Source of the DNA: Polytrichum commune
Taxonomy: Eukaryota; Streptophyta; Polytrichopsida; Polytrichales; Polytrichaceae
Length of the DNA: 64,000 nucleotides
Assembly (NCBI GenBank): GCA_950295325.1
Contig: OX485807.1
Location: 33,822,440-33,886,439 of the forward strand
Direction: 5' to 3'
Shown: positions 35,729 through 48,162 of the stretch, one piece after another
Layout of the letters: every line of letters begins with the position of its first letter
Position numbering within the stretch: position 1 is the first letter of the stretch
The notes under the pieces: model-generated
Database searches by the model: none
What the model saw: only the letters and a program-made list of their open reading frames with translations
What the model was told of the DNA's origin: nothing
Program-made: the position numbers and the translations under genes

Positions 35729-36230
35729 TGGTATGTGATATGGTTTGGCTCCAAGATAATACCGAAAAGACATGTATTCAAAAGAGATTTAACAACATTC
35801 TTAGAATACGATAACCATTCTAAACTCAATAGTCAACATAATCGGGAGGACCTATATGACCATTCACTAAGCACAAAAAGCCCTCACTTTAACAATGAAC
35901 AAGATATTCATACGAGCTCCAAAAATGTTGAGGAAAGTGGCTAAGGCCTCAATTTGGATCTACTAACCATCTCAAACTAATCGTGTGTTCCACATCAAGA
36001 ATCAGGCTAGTTGGAGAAATGAACCATTTAAGACTTGTCTACCTTGTTACCAATGGTTGGCACCTGCATGGGCACATTTCCTCGATGGTGATCATACGTC
36101 AACCTCCCCAAGGGCTTGGGGTTCATGGTGTTCATGTAAACTCATCCATCATGGAAAAGGGGATTCATTGCGTTTCACCTTCCTAATGAACGTGTTTACG
36201 TAGACATCACAAATCCTTGGCCTCCCCAAG
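35729..36230 (+). repeat. Dispersed repeat R, long copy
   Basis: It starts GTGGTATGTG, contains AACTCAATAGTCAACATAATC and GGGAGGACCTATATGACC, and continues through CCATTTAAGAC and GTAAACTCATCCATCATGG to ACGTAGACATCACAAATCC. The last motif is an empty-site equivalent of the MITE insertion at 45618-45954. Confidence 0.8.
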
Positions 36231-37412
36231 GTTGCTCACGGGGAGGTCACTTCATTGTGAAGTTGACACCACGTGCGGACAAAGTTTGCTACCCCTATAT
36301 TACATGCCAAATATAATTTTAAAATTTATGATATTTTTTCTACATATACATAACCATTGATAGTATATATTTTTGAAATTTTTAGTCATCTTTATTTTTT
36401 TAGTAATTGTTTTAGTTCAATTCTGTGTCATTCTAGTTAGAAACGGTATGTTTTATGAAAAAAACAAATCATCAAAATTAGTTACCACTTTTAACTATGT
36501 CATAGGTACTGTGTATATCTACTCATGAAAAAAAATTGATAAAATGTTGACCCATTTTGGTGGTGCAACTTACCAAAAGAAGATTTTTTTTGGTCGCACG
36601 TGATGTTCAACTTGACAATGGAGTGATCTACCCGTGAGGTTGCTCTCCCAACTTGTTGCCAAATGATTGCTCGTTTGAATTGAACGATTATCATTTGCGG
36701 GGAGTTGTTACGGTGGACAACCCATAATTTTGTTTTGCCCCTTTACCTTGATTTTCACATGCCTCTATGCCATAGAGTGTGTTGGTTCTCTCATTCAATT
36801 GGCAACCATGTCTTCGTATGATGCGAGTCAATGACATTCGAGTGGCTTGTTCATAAATAATTAAATAACCAACGTCGGGTAATCCGACATGAATTTGAGC
36901 CCGTTGGCCCTGTCATGCTCAAGAATCCTCTTGGTGCAGGCAGGGTGCAGGGTGGGGTTTCATGCCTACCTTGCGATGGGTGCACTCTTGGCTTCCTACC
37001 TACCTAGCTAGTTTTTTATGTCAAGTAGGGAGAATTTCACAGCATGATTTGAATTGCCAACCACACCATTCGGGAAATGGGCACCTCTCCACTAATACTG
37101 GTAGTTTAGGGTCCTCTTAGACCGTGGCTTGTTCATATAGCTACCAAGTTTTTGTTTCACTTGTTCCCATGTTGTTGTCAATCATGTCTCTACCATTTTC
37201 ATTGGCTCAAAGATATTTGGCACCCATCTAAAGTGACCCAATGTTGTATCTAAGAGGATTCGTTGAATAACTCCTTGCAACTTCAACCTTTTCAATTCCC
37301 ACACTCGTTGCCATATAGCCCGAATGTTGGATAATTGCCAACTCAATGAGATGGCCACCAAGTCAATGTCTCAACTATCCACCAACGGTTGTGAACCGTT
37401 TCTTTTTTAAAT
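36231..37412. other. Intergenic DNA
   Basis: No gene or clear element was recognised. A/T-rich tracts lie near 36340-36420. Confidence 0.45.
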
Positions 37413-37930
37413 CTACACAAACTAGTTCTATTAGTGTGGGTGGAGAATTAGCATGGAAATAGTTAGCATGGGTCACACTAATTTTCTAGTCAAGGTGGAG
37501 TTTACACGGCATTAACATGAGTCTAGACCTTGGGTCTTTCCCTGAGTCTTCATGACGACGTCCAACCAACACATTGAATACCGTCCTTTACCGCTTCGGA
37601 TATTTATAGGCAAATAAGAACTGCAATTTCTATTTTAGATTCGGAAATCCCAAAGGAAAATCTAGTTTTCTATCTTAATTTTTATATTTGAAAATAAAAT
37701 TTCCAATATATAAAATTTCATTAGATATTTTAATTAGTGCAAAGTGGTAAAGATACTATGGTATTAGTTACAAGACAATAGTAGGAAAAAAAATTACTAA
37801 GTGCATTCATTTTCTAGAAAACAATTAAAGTGGCCCATGCTCATTTCCACTATTGCCCACATTAATTCTCATTACAAAAATTAGTGTGGGAAAACATTGT
37901 GGCCTACAATTATAGGGCTATTTAGTGTGC
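37413..37930. mobile_element. CACTAAATA-family MITE, longer relative of copy 2
   Basis: It is collinear with 31764-32101 (CTATTAGTGTGGG, CACACTAATTTTCTAGTCA, GACCTTGGGTCTTTCCC, CATTTTCTAGAAAACAATTAA, GGCTATTTAGTG). It carries about 180 bp of extra internal sequence near 37590-37790. The left terminus is degraded (TACACAAACTAG). Confidence 0.65.
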
Positions 37931-38389
37931 TTGTCAATTTCCTCATTCCATGTCACTTCACCCATTATGCATCTTGTTTTACGCCATTTTTTCTTATTTT
38001 TTCTTCTCATATTTGACCAAACATTCATGCACCAAGGGGCTAGAACTTACCATTATGAGGTATGCAGTGTGTGGGCCTCCTTTGGTCACTCATCTTATGT
38101 TTGAGGGATATATGACGAGGCTTGTAGTAAAAAAATAAATGGATACTATAAAGAAGTGTGTTATAATGAAATTGTCCATTATGCACCCATATAATACAGA
38201 CACCATCACACTAATTGTACTCAAGTTTTCACCTCCCAGTTATCGGAAATAAGTCAACCTATGCTTTGAATATGGTTTGGGGGAGAATCTTGTCTTTCAG
38301 ATTTTACAATAATTTCTAAAGCTTGAAATAAATTGTGGTTTGTCTGTTAGATGTTGTGATAGCAATTTCCAAGCTTATGAAACATCCCC
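37931..38389. other. Intergenic DNA
   Basis: No supported gene. Confidence 0.45.
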
Positions 38390-38755
38390 CCAATATCGCA
38401 CACGTACACTCTAAACTCCATAATATCACCCTTCTAACAACCAACGCGCGCGTGATATTAAAGAGTTTTATAATTCCATCACGGATGCGTGATAAAAGAG
38501 GATCATTGCAGCATGTGATATTATGGAATGACACAAAGTCAATATGATGCGTGCAAGCATATGGTTTGGATTCTTCAGTGGTTTAGTTTAGTTTAGCGTC
38601 GAAAACCATGATCTATGGGAGGGAAACATGATAACAAGGAGCTGGATATAAACTAAGAACATCCATTCCCTAGGGTTTCGGGATCTAAGAGAAGGAAGGA
38701 GTCACATTACAAAGGTTGGTATCCCGGAGTTTAGAGCGTAGTTTAGTTAGGCGAA
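38390..38755 (+). repeat. Dispersed ~370-bp repeat F (copy 1)
   Basis: It matches 50640-51010 in the same orientation: CACTCTA(A/T)A, ATAATATCAC, GACATTATGGAAT, GGGAGGGAAACATGA(T/C)AAC, CTAGGGTTT(C/G)GG and GGAGTTTAGAG(C/T)GTAGTTT. It is noncoding in both copies. Confidence 0.75.
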
Positions 38756-38807
38756 ATGGCGCTTAAGTTAACGGAAACAGGTCAAGTCTACTCTAGGAGG
38801 GGGGGGG

Positions 38808-38850
38808 GTCAAGTTTTCATCCATGTTGGATGGATGAGAGGTACGCTCGC
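38808..38850 (+). mobile_element. Left end of a GTTGGATGGATGAGAGG MITE
   Basis: GTTGGATGGATGAGAGGTAC plus CGCTCGCATGC matches the left end of the elements at 47262 and 47975. A G run and an AATG microsatellite (38875-38896) flank it. The right end is unclear. Confidence 0.55.
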
Positions 38851-38896
38851 ATGCGGTCTCTTAATTCCCTCATGGAATGAATGAATGAATGAATGA

Positions 38897-39573
38897 ACAC
38901 ACGAGCCTTCATCACAGGCTTGTCCAACACATGTAAGTTAAAAACACTTGGGGTTTAGGGTACACTTCCGGGTCTTTGGTCATCGGGGAGATAACTATTT
39001 TTACCCCCTCCCCCTTTCCCCCCTCAGAGAAACTTAGGTAAACCTTTAAAGGCAGGTTGTCAATAACCAGTGGACGCCGTACTCTGGGCCCCCGCTTTGT
39101 TGCACATGTGGTACAAATGTCAGGTAAATTTATTTATTACGTGACAATTGCAATTCTTCTTATTTGATTACCACGCTGGTACAGTACATCATATTTACCC
39201 CCCCCCTTCCCACACACGCGCGCGCGCTCCCATAGCGTTCCCTACGTGCCCAACGTTCCCCTGCAGCCAGGCCGGGCTAGGCTAGGGCTAGGGTTAGGGT
39301 TAGGTGGGGAGGTGTAATTAGTGAGTGGGTTTAGTGACTGCCGCCAGTCGTTAATTCACTGTCCTCTCTTGCTCATGGGCCTGCATTAGTGGGTTCATTA
39401 GGGTTGCCAGGGAGGCAGGGTTTTCAAATTTAAAGAGAGTCGAGTTCAGTTAACCCACGTTCCCTGAAACTTCATGTGAGTGATGATGAAACCTGACCGG
39501 AGAGAGAGAGAGAGAGAGAGAGAGAGGGAATTAATTAAGGTAAGACGGGTCTTAAGTGGCTTCGTTTCTTAAT
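38897..39573. other. Intergenic DNA with telomere-like and GA tracts
   Basis: No gene. It includes CTAGGCTAGGGCTAGGGTTA (39277 on), a short run of TAGGG units that differs from the usual plant TTTAGGG telomere unit, a C run with GTTCCC motifs (39200-39260) and a (GA)n run at 39500-39528. Confidence 0.6.
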
Positions 39574-39735
39574 TGGACTCTTGTATTTGATTGATATGTG
39601 GTTCCGGTGAGGATCGAAGAGCAAACATCATAAAGACGTGTTGTTACAAAGAGATTGGACTACGTCTTCACATATTCATAACTGTTGTATACTCGATGTG
39701 AACATAATCGGGAGGATTTATGTTTCCAGTTGAGT
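39574..39735 (+). repeat. Dispersed repeat R, short diverged copy
   Basis: The motifs are TTGTATTTGATTGATATGTGG, AAAGAGATTGGACTACGTC and GTGAACATAATCGGGAGGA. Confidence 0.75.
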
Positions 39736-40067
39736 AATCAACAAACATGCACTTCTGATAACTATAAATAAATTAGGGGAGGTTCAGTTTTCAAGCCAAT
39801 TTTTGCATATGTTTTATCATAGATTTGCTAATGCGATACAAGTTTTGTTGTGTAAATCTAATCGGTGAAAGTTGGAGTACATGGAAAATGAACCAAATAA
39901 CACTCACAATCCTTATTACAAATGCATGTGCCTCTCATTTGTCCAACATGAAAGTCCCGGAATAGTATATAGCCTGGAGGTTAACTTAAGTTGTTTTACT
40001 TGACTTGATAGTGAATTAGCTTTTGAGACACAAATTAGTCAAGTCCAAGTCGGCTGCAAACTGTAAG

Positions 40068-40215
40068 GGGGTCAAGTTTTTGGCGTTGGATGAATGAGAG
40101 GTCACTAGGAGAAAAACAAGTCCAGTTGCAACCATTCTTGCAACTTGTTCATTGCAACTCATCACAAGAAGATGCATTCATAAACCATTTGGGTTGTCAA
40201 ATGAAGGTTTTTGGT
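40068..40215 (+). mobile_element. CACTAGGAG MITE fragment inserted in a GTTGGATG MITE end
   Basis: The left end of the GTTGGATG(A)ATGAGAGG family (40068-40102) is interrupted at 40103 by CACTAGGAGAAAAACAAGTCC. From there sequence follows the 33307 MITE (ATGCAT, AACCATTTGGGTTGT). No right terminus is recognisable. Confidence 0.6.
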
Positions 40216-43200
40216 TGCAGATTTAGGAGAAATAGGGCGAATGGGTGCAATGGGGCGGGGGGGGGGGGCACAAAGTTGCCAAGACATTGATTTATATGCA
40301 CGGGTCCAAGCTAGTGTACCTTTATGTCATAAACCGATTAATGTCACTATTGTTCAAGCATCGCCCACTGTAACACAACGTAACATTGCAACATGCATAT
40401 ATAAGTTGGGGAAAAATATATATAAATATCCAAGGCACCCTTGCTTGTTGACTCTTTCAACAAGCACGTATTGTGGCTAGTGAAACAATAATTTGGGATT
40501 TTAAAGTCTAGGGAGCCAAAAGACCCAAGGGACTAGAAGTACATGAAGGTGGGGTCATCAAGGCTAGTTCCCTTGGGTTCCAAAGTGCGATGGCCTTTGT
40601 GAGATAACAACTAATCGACATGATGATCGAGTTGGTGGAAAGACTTGAGACTACCTAGCTTTACATTATGAAAATAGGGAAGGAAACATAGGTATAGAAA
40701 GATGACACGGACCATGGGTTAGCATGAATGAGAGACCCTTCACCCTTGATCAAAGTTGCATATTTGAACAATAAACACGAGGTGAAGAAAATTTATTTAA
40801 GCAAATATGTAGATGGGACACCCAAAACAACAAAAGTGTGCCTCTATTTCAACTACATTATAAGAACAAAAGTTACATAATGTGTTATCCATGAGGATTA
40901 GGATAGTCGGCCATCGGCCAATTTCAATGGTGAGTTCATGATTTGAGGTGCAACAATCAACAATGATTTTGTGTCGGTGATTTGTTTTGTGCAAGTTTGG
41001 ACCCTTTTCAACATTCATTAGCTTGAACAATGGATTCTATTAGAAACTTAACGTACACATCCATAGTTGACTTCAAGATCCACCATAGACATTAAGCCAA
41101 CCCCCACACCTCCCATTGGCACACATAAATGAGTAGGGATTGGTGAACAAACGTTGCATGTGAGGTGTAAAAAACAACGAAATTTTGGTTTCATCATAGG
41201 ACGAAGTGTTATGGTACTGGGCCTCGAGTTTGAAGGACTTTTAGTGAATGCCCCCCCCCCTCTCAAAAATTGCGCAATTGTACTTTCTTTCTCGTCCACA
41301 CATGAAATTGAGACAAGAAAATCATTGTTCAAGCATTTGGCGCCATATATGTGGCATGCATGCCCTACCAAACCAATGAATGGGAAGAATTGACTCTTAC
41401 TAATAGTCCCAAGTGTCCGATCTTTTGATAACCTGCTCAGTGAGATCTACTCATAAGATTGTCGGTTGCCCGGGCCCATGGACGGAAATCAATTACTAAG
41501 AAGCATTTCAATTTCACTCACCATTTCAAGGGTCCTTTGAGGCCTATTTGACCCCCTTTCCTCTTTGAATGTTTTTTTCCTTTTTTTCTTTCCATAGTTG
41601 CCTACATAATTACTATGGTAACAATAAAATATGAAATACTTTCTTATTAAACTTTTCTCAATGCACGAGAAATGTTTCAACAATAAGAGACATAAAGGTA
41701 ATTGGGTTAAATTCACACATGTATATTACAAACACATTTTTCTCTTGTTTCCACATAATATTTGAAGACTAATTATTCTCCCCCACACACTATTAAATAC
41801 ATGGAAGAATGTAGAGAGAGGTGAGAACATGTGAATGGAAACGTGTTTCTACCTCCATAAACAACATTATGGAACATAGCTTATCATGCTAAAGTGAGTA
41901 ATTGGACAACAAAGAGTGGATGAACTATTACATTATTCTCGCTTTGAAATTATGATGAGTTATTGATGTGCACAAATTAGTCATCTCTAAATGAATTCCT
42001 CACATGCAGTGGTATTGAAAGGACTTATGAAGTGATGTTTTGATCATCAAAGAAGTGGACTTGATACACTACACTAATGATCGCATTTAGTGCGTGAAGG
42101 TGATACTAAATTTCTCTACATTATGAATTAGTGCCACTAGAAGAATGTAGGGTTTTGGGAGCCCAAAATATGGTAAATGAGCATGTAAGTCATTAACTTA
42201 ACCTTCACTGGTTTTGAGATTTGACAAATTAGTGTGTGTTTTGGGAATTAGTACCACACTAAATGGGATAATCAATGTAGCTAGCTAACTCATCTATTTT
42301 GGAGGAGTAATCCCACAATGTAAATTTACTCAACCTTGGATTCATGATATTTTGCCTTCATTGGGAGTGCTTCAGGTTGGCACCCTGAATATGCCTGTAA
42401 TCTAAACCTAGTTATCAACATTGGCATTGACATAGGCTAAGTTGGATTTCGACCGTGACATGTCATCACTTAGCATAGATTGATATTGTGATGCACGGAA
42501 ATAGGTTGGCCAAAGTTGTGGAAATGGGGTGGCGGTCGGGAATGGGTCAGCTACCTTAGGGGTTACTTTAGCTTGAAATAATAGCAAGGGCTCTACAATA
42601 GTGAGCATTGTTTTCACCTCTCCATGCCCCAAACTCCCCTCCCCCTATGTACGTATTGTGAACATTCACCTCATGTATTACAAAAATTCACTTGTAGAGT
42701 TTATATCTTATAGATGTGCAAGTAATTCGTATTAGTTTTTAGGGACATGGTTCTACAAACTACATTGTTCACGGTATTTAGTATTACATGCTATTTAGTG
42801 TCACTTACCCTATTTTGATGTGTATGCTAGGCTACACCAATGATCAACATTTTCACTAATAGTGACACATCGCGACACTTGGCATTCAAGTGCCCTTACT
42901 GATATTCTTGGCATGAGTATGTTCAAAAGTGTTATCAAGTGTATGCCTATGTTATATAGTGGGGTACGAGTTGACTAAAGTGTACACAACTGACACTTGG
43001 CATAAATATGCTCATGAATGTCTTCCTCTTGCACACTAAAATGCAAACGCATGACACTTGCCTTTAGCATGCTCAACGATATCTTCCTCTTACATACTAA
43101 AACACAAAACTCACATCCAAAGTATTCCAATCTCCTACGCTAAATATCAAGTAATGTATATATTCTTCACCTAAAAAATTGCTAATGGGATCCAAGCCCT

Positions 43201-43476
43201 TGAAATCACCCCTTCTTTTAACAAGAAAACGGTAAAACCGTGAGGCTTTGTCCTTTACTATGAGAGACTACAATTGTAATTGTCCACTTTGCTCATGCCA
43301 ATCCATGGTTATTCACTATACCAAACCTTTCTTGGATTTTGGGCACCTTCTTCTCAAATGCGGGTCAAGGATTGAAGCTACTCATTTATCACTCGAAATT
43401 TTTAAAATGAATAATCAAGAACTGCCGAAATAACTATAGTTAACTAGATTTCTTTCAATACATTTTAGGGAGCAAT

Positions 43477-43478
<2 letters not shown>
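40216..43478. other. Intergenic DNA
   Basis: No gene is supported. It contains a G run (40257-40268), a C run near 41250 and degraded CACTAAAT-like motifs at about 42083-42260. All open frames are below 110 codons and unremarkable. Confidence 0.45.

Positions 43479-43512
<34 letters not shown>
43479..43512. repeat. (GA)n microsatellite
   Basis: An uninterrupted GA dinucleotide run of about 33 bases. It explains the poly-Ser/Leu minus-strand frame here. Confidence 0.95.
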
Positions 43513-43514
<2 letters not shown>

Positions 43515-44844
43515 ACATTAAATAAGGTGGACCAAAAATAACAAGAACAAGTAACGTCCAAGTGTGAATGCAAAGTGGTTAGGAAATTTGCTCTTGAAAC
43601 GAAGAAGTTGATGCATAGTCTCTGTCCTACAGACAGAGCCAATTAAATAAGAAGGGGTTGAGTGCAACTCACGTGACGTTCACATGGTGTCACCCTGCAC
43701 TCGCACACTCAGTGCCCATTGCCAAAGTTTTTCCACCCAAATGGATGAAGATTGAAATCCAAGCCGTTGGTGTTGTCAAATTTAGACCATGGATATTAAA
43801 ACAACTACATCTAATGATCGTCAATTGTCATGTGATGCCCATGGACCACTAACCATGCCCCTTCCTTTGCCCATCCACTTATTTGCCCCGTTGCCTAACT
43901 CTCTTGAAACCATCTCGACTTTATTTGTAAAATGAGAATTTGTGGGCTCCCCAAGTTGGGTCATGTACAAGGAAATCCTTATCCCGCAAAATCTACTACA
44001 TATTGGTACTTGGGTAGTACATGTGGCAAGGATTGATGTACATAGCTACATACTAATGACCTTCGTTAACTTAGCATGAAAGAATGCAAGGACTCCTAAG
44101 GAAAGATGAACTCTTTCTATGAGTAATAACCAATATAAGTGTGCACATGTGAACAACAAAGCGCCATCATGGTTTTCTAGTTACATATTTATTACACATA
44201 ACCATCGAGGACTTGGGTTATTGCTAAAATTGAATCCAAAGGTGGCTTTCATGGTGCAACCAATGTGAATGATGGTGTTGCTTCACCATCAATTCACCAT
44301 CAAGTTAGCCTAATTCTATATGTAATTTTGGAACAAACATCACAAGAGTTGGAGGGATTGTGAAGGATATCGCTTCCTTTCCAAGTTGAACACCTTGAAT
44401 GGGCGTTCACCTAATCTTCCTCAAGGTTAGTTCCTAGGTTTTCACATGATCGGCTGAAAATATACACGATATTTTTTAATACTCCTTCTATGATTCAAAC
44501 ATAGGACGGTCACCAAACCAACTCAATCATTATTATGGATTTTAGACAACTCGACTTCAGGTTTTTCCATGGGAAGTGGATCACGACCTTGTGTTTAAGC
44601 CACCATGTGAAGTTGCAGATATTATATGTTCTTCAATTGACATACTTGTGACAATGACTTGTGAAATGTGAAAACGTCATGACGAGTAGACGAACGTTCA
44701 AAATTGATTTGTAATCCAAACGTTCGGAAGTGTCATAGACAAATTCAATAGCTAAGCATGCAAACAAAATGGCATACTTTATATATTCCATTTGAATATG
44801 TTATTATGGAAGGTTTGAAGTAAGATTTTCTACTTCAATAACTT
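43513..44844. other. Intergenic DNA
   Basis: No gene. A small hairpin (TCTGTC..GACAGA) lies near 43620-43638. Confidence 0.45.
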
Positions 44845-45350
44845 ATTCCAATTGGACATGTATCATATATGAGTGGTGTGTGGCTAGGTGTAAATCTAAT
44901 AATAAACACAAAACATATATCTAAAAGAGATTGGACAACTAACTCAAAGTGTGTTAAGCATTCTAGGCTCACGAGTCAATATCATTCAAGGGACCAATAT
45001 GATCATTTTCACAAGGAAGAGAAATCATCATGTTGGCAAAGAATAAAATGTCTATAAGAGCCCCAAAACTTATGAGAAAACTGACTATATGCACGATTTG
45101 CACATGCATATCATCTTGTAGTAATTGCTCGGTTTATATCCTACGAGAATTGGGTGCAAAGCTAAAAGTGCATGTTTAAGGTTTACTTGCCTTAGATTTG
45201 TAAGGGATACATAATGTGTTACCACCAATGCAAATTTTGGGCTTCAAAAGTGTTGGTTGTCTTGGGGCTAAAGAGAGAGTGTAGATGAAGGTGAACATGG
45301 GCTTGGGATTCATGGCATCTATGTAAACTCATCCATCATGGATGAAGGCA
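44845..45350 (+). repeat. Dispersed repeat R, long copy
   Basis: It has GAGTGGTGTGTGG, AAAGAGATTGGACAACTA, ATTCTAGGCTCACGAGTCAA and GTAAACTCATCCATCATGG, in the same order as the 35729 copy. Confidence 0.8.
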
Positions 45351-45617
45351 CTATGATAAAAACAAGTCCCTTACATAATTGAAGGTTGATTCATTCCAAC
45401 TATACTCCACTATACTCCACCATTTGAAGTTTCTAATGCCGCTATAGAGTCAAATTTATCATTTGCATCCTATAATATAATTTAATATATGTAAATGCAC
45501 ATTGGGATGATCATCATAGACGGGAAGTTGAAATTGATCGATTAAGGAACTTTCTTGCTGCAAATTGAGGTTGACCAATTTTTTTCACACTTGTAGTGGA
45601 CAAGCTTACGTAGACAC

Positions 45618-45954
45618 TAATGTCGGGCGGGTATTTGATTCTATTACAAACCTCCGTTCCGGTTTTCGAAGACAAATCATAAGCAAACAACCTTTGGTTT
45701 CGGGGGTTTGAAAGTTTATCAATGAAAGAACCTCCGGTCCCGGTTATTTGAAAAGATCCAAAGACCCGGTGGTTTTCATGAAAGAACCGACAAAGAACCA
45801 ATGGGTTTTTAGGAGGTTATTCGACCAAGTTCTGATTCTCTAAGAACCACGGCTACGAATCAAGTCCAAGTCGTTTAAAAGTTTGAGAACCACAATTTTA
45901 CTTTCAAATAACCGGCGGGGGTTTGGTGCCAATTTTAATACCCGCCCAACACCT
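45618..45954. mobile_element. hAT-like MITE, about 337 bp
   Basis: The inverted ends TGTCGGGCGGGTATT (45621) and AATACCCGCCCAACA (45937-45951) match at 14 of 15 bases. Flanks are GTAGACAC (45610-45617) and GTAGACAT (45955-45962), an 8-bp target duplication as for hAT elements. The site without insertion is preserved at about 36195-36215 (ACGTAGACATCAC). No coding capacity. Confidence 0.75.
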
Positions 45955-46053
45955 GTAGACATCACGAAATTCTAGCCGGTGAGCATGAATATCAAGTTAC
46001 ACTAGAAACTTTATCCTATATTACCGATGAACTTCACGAACTTTATGCTATGG

Positions 46054-46595
46054 GGTTGTTCACACAAAAGGGAAAATTGTCGAAGTGACCATGGCGTTTG
46101 AAGTCCCCAAAAGGCATGTTTTAAGGTAGGGGTGGCAATTTCCGTGCGGGTCCTAAAGTTGATCCCTATGTCGGAAGCACCTTTTTAGATGTTTTTACCT
46201 GGGTTTATAAAAGCACCTATCAAGGTGCTTTTATTGTTCACAGCGCTGCCAACATTTCATTGGTTGCCAACGGTCGGTTTAATGCTGCTAGCGGTCGGTT
46301 TTAGAAATCCACCCAGTGGATATACCACGTACCCTATGTGCGAGTGTTGGTCACTCTACAAGGTTTCCTTTAAAAATTTGTAGGAAATCATAAACATGCC
46401 GGATTTTTTTTTTCATAGTTGCTCTTGCACCACCTTTGCGGAGCGCTCAAAATTTATAAAAAAATAATTTCAGCATCCCAACTAGGCACATCTGAAATTT
46501 GGACGGAAATAGCCACCCCTACCTTAATACCAACACTATCCGCTGACATGGTCCAATGAATTTTGCAATGAGAGAGGCAAAAGAGGTGGTCTGGT
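46054..46595 (-). mobile_element. Partial relative of the 63-kb TIR element, interrupted
   Basis: The plus strand here matches the reverse complement of 63440-63570: GTGACCATGG, GTCCCCAAAAGGCATGT and, after the interruption, GACATGGTCCAATGA and GAGGCAAAAG. The interruption is the TTAA-flanked element 46125-46523. Confidence 0.7.
46125..46523. mobile_element. 399-bp TTAA-flanked MITE
   Basis: The ends GGTAGGGGTGGCAATTTCC and GGAAATAGCCACCCCTACC form a 21-bp inverted repeat with one mismatch, and TTAA flanks both sides (46121-46124 and 46524-46527). A TTAA target is the signature of piggyBac-type transposition. The interrupted host sequence is continuous at about 63480-63510 (minus strand), which serves as the empty site. 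Confidence 0.85.
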
Positions 46596-47261
46596 AAAAA
46601 AAGACAGGTACAATATATCTTTTTGCGCCGGATCCCACAACACAATATCAATTGTAGTAGAAATATGAGTGCCGTTGTGGGTGGACTGACCCCCAAATCA
46701 CGTCAACACATGCTCTTGGGATTACACATGCACGAAAACACTTATTGACTTAACACACCTCACCTTAAACTCCCGAGCATAGTCAACCTCTGCACCATGG
46801 ATTCCTCCGAATCCGCGTGCCTTGTGAAGCCATTATTTTACGGAATACACGGCACTCCATCGAATAAAATTCACCTTATTTTATTATGTTTGTGGAATAC
46901 TTCGGTGACTTATGGGAGGGAGGGAATTAGTATTGCTTAGGGGTGTACCTCTCGTTTCATTTAATGAAAACGTCCCGAAGTAGGGTCCGAGACGACTCTA
47001 AACTTTTGGATGACAGTGGAGAGCTACCCGAACCAAATGGAGTGGTTGGTAGTTCGATTCCCGGCTGTGAAATCGTCTCTTTATTTGACGGAAAACTAGC
47101 CAGGTGGTCAAGTGTCTCATGTGTTTGAGAAATTAAAAAGAAAACCAAATTAGTATGCAGCCCATAGGTTGATGAGAGACCATAATAAGTTTTCAAGATT
47201 GCGAATTAGTCTAGGCCAAGTGAATTGAGATGAATTAGTCACAATCCTATTAGGTGTCAAA
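46596..47261. other. Intergenic DNA
   Basis: No gene. A fragment GGTGTACCTCTCGTTTCAT (46944 on) matches the right end of the GTTGGATG MITE family. Confidence 0.45.
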
Positions 47262-47359
47262 GTTTTTATGTTGGATGGATGAGAGGTACGCTCGTATGCA
47301 ATAATTCCCTCCTTCCATCCATAGGGGCGTATCCCTGAACCTCCAACCAACATAAAAAC
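47262..47359. mobile_element. 98-bp MITE, GTTGGATGG family
   Basis: GTTTTTATGTTGGATGG at the left and CCAACCAACATAAAAAC at the right are inverted repeats with one mismatch. The interior GATGAGAGGTACGCTCG is shared with copies at 38808 and 47975. Confidence 0.75.
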
Positions 47360-47974
47360 CCTTAAATAGTATTTAGTCTAGAGGTTGCGTCTTATTTTTT
47401 CTTCTTCTTTTTGTGATTTCTTGCTTTTCAACCATGTGGCACCAACGAAATAAAGAGAGTAGAAATTTCATATGTGTTTTAAATGAGATCATCAAAAATG
47501 GCTAAGTAAATGATGATATGAATGAAATGGTCAGATTATTGAATTTTGGTGTAGTATATTCGTCTCTTGGCAATATTTCGCCACCAAAACAAAGCTTGGT
47601 TGTGCTTTTTGGTTGATGGGGCACCGTGATTAGCTTTAACCCCTAAAGGTCAAGGTGGACGTTTTCGACTAGGCAATCACCAGTGCCCAACTATACCAAC
47701 GTACTTGTCCACCTTGTAATTCTTTTTGATGTTGGGAACATGGATGGCTGAGGATGTGTGTAAACAACCTATCTCAAAAAAGTCGTCACCCGTACGTTCA
47801 AAAACACTGGAAGGTGTGTCGATTTTCTTTCAAAAACTTTAAAATTGGATCGAATTATCTTCAACAAATTTGGGAAGATTTCGCTTTGACCATCAGGGGT
47901 TGAAGATCTTGACTCACTATAGTCCAAGCCATATGAGATGAATATATGCCATGACTCGCCTATAGGAGACCAAC
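47360..47974. other. Intergenic DNA
   Basis: Nothing recognised between two MITEs of the same family. Confidence 0.45.
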
Positions 47975-48162
47975 TTTTATGTTGGATGGATAAGAAGTAC
48001 CGCTTGCATGAGATAATTCCTCCTCCTCATAATATGTGTCGGATGTTTGAGGTATGCAGCTCACGAAGTGCTCAAAAAACCATGTTTTTCGAGATGTCCA
48101 CTCGCCAAGGAAGAGGGGGAATTATTGCATAAGAGTGTACCTCTCGTTCATCCAACATAAAA
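47975..48162. mobile_element. 188-bp MITE, GTTGGATGG family
   Basis: The left end TTTTATGTTGGATGGATAAG and the right end GTTCATCCAACATAAAA are inverted copies. The right arm GTACCTCTCGTTCATCC mirrors the GGATGGATGAGAGGTAC arm of the family. Confidence 0.85.

Noticed and set aside
47045-47075. TTCGATTCCCGG resembling a tRNA T-arm
   Set aside because: The bases on either side do not pair as a T stem, and no anticodon or acceptor stem is found. No tRNA or rRNA gene was seen in the window.
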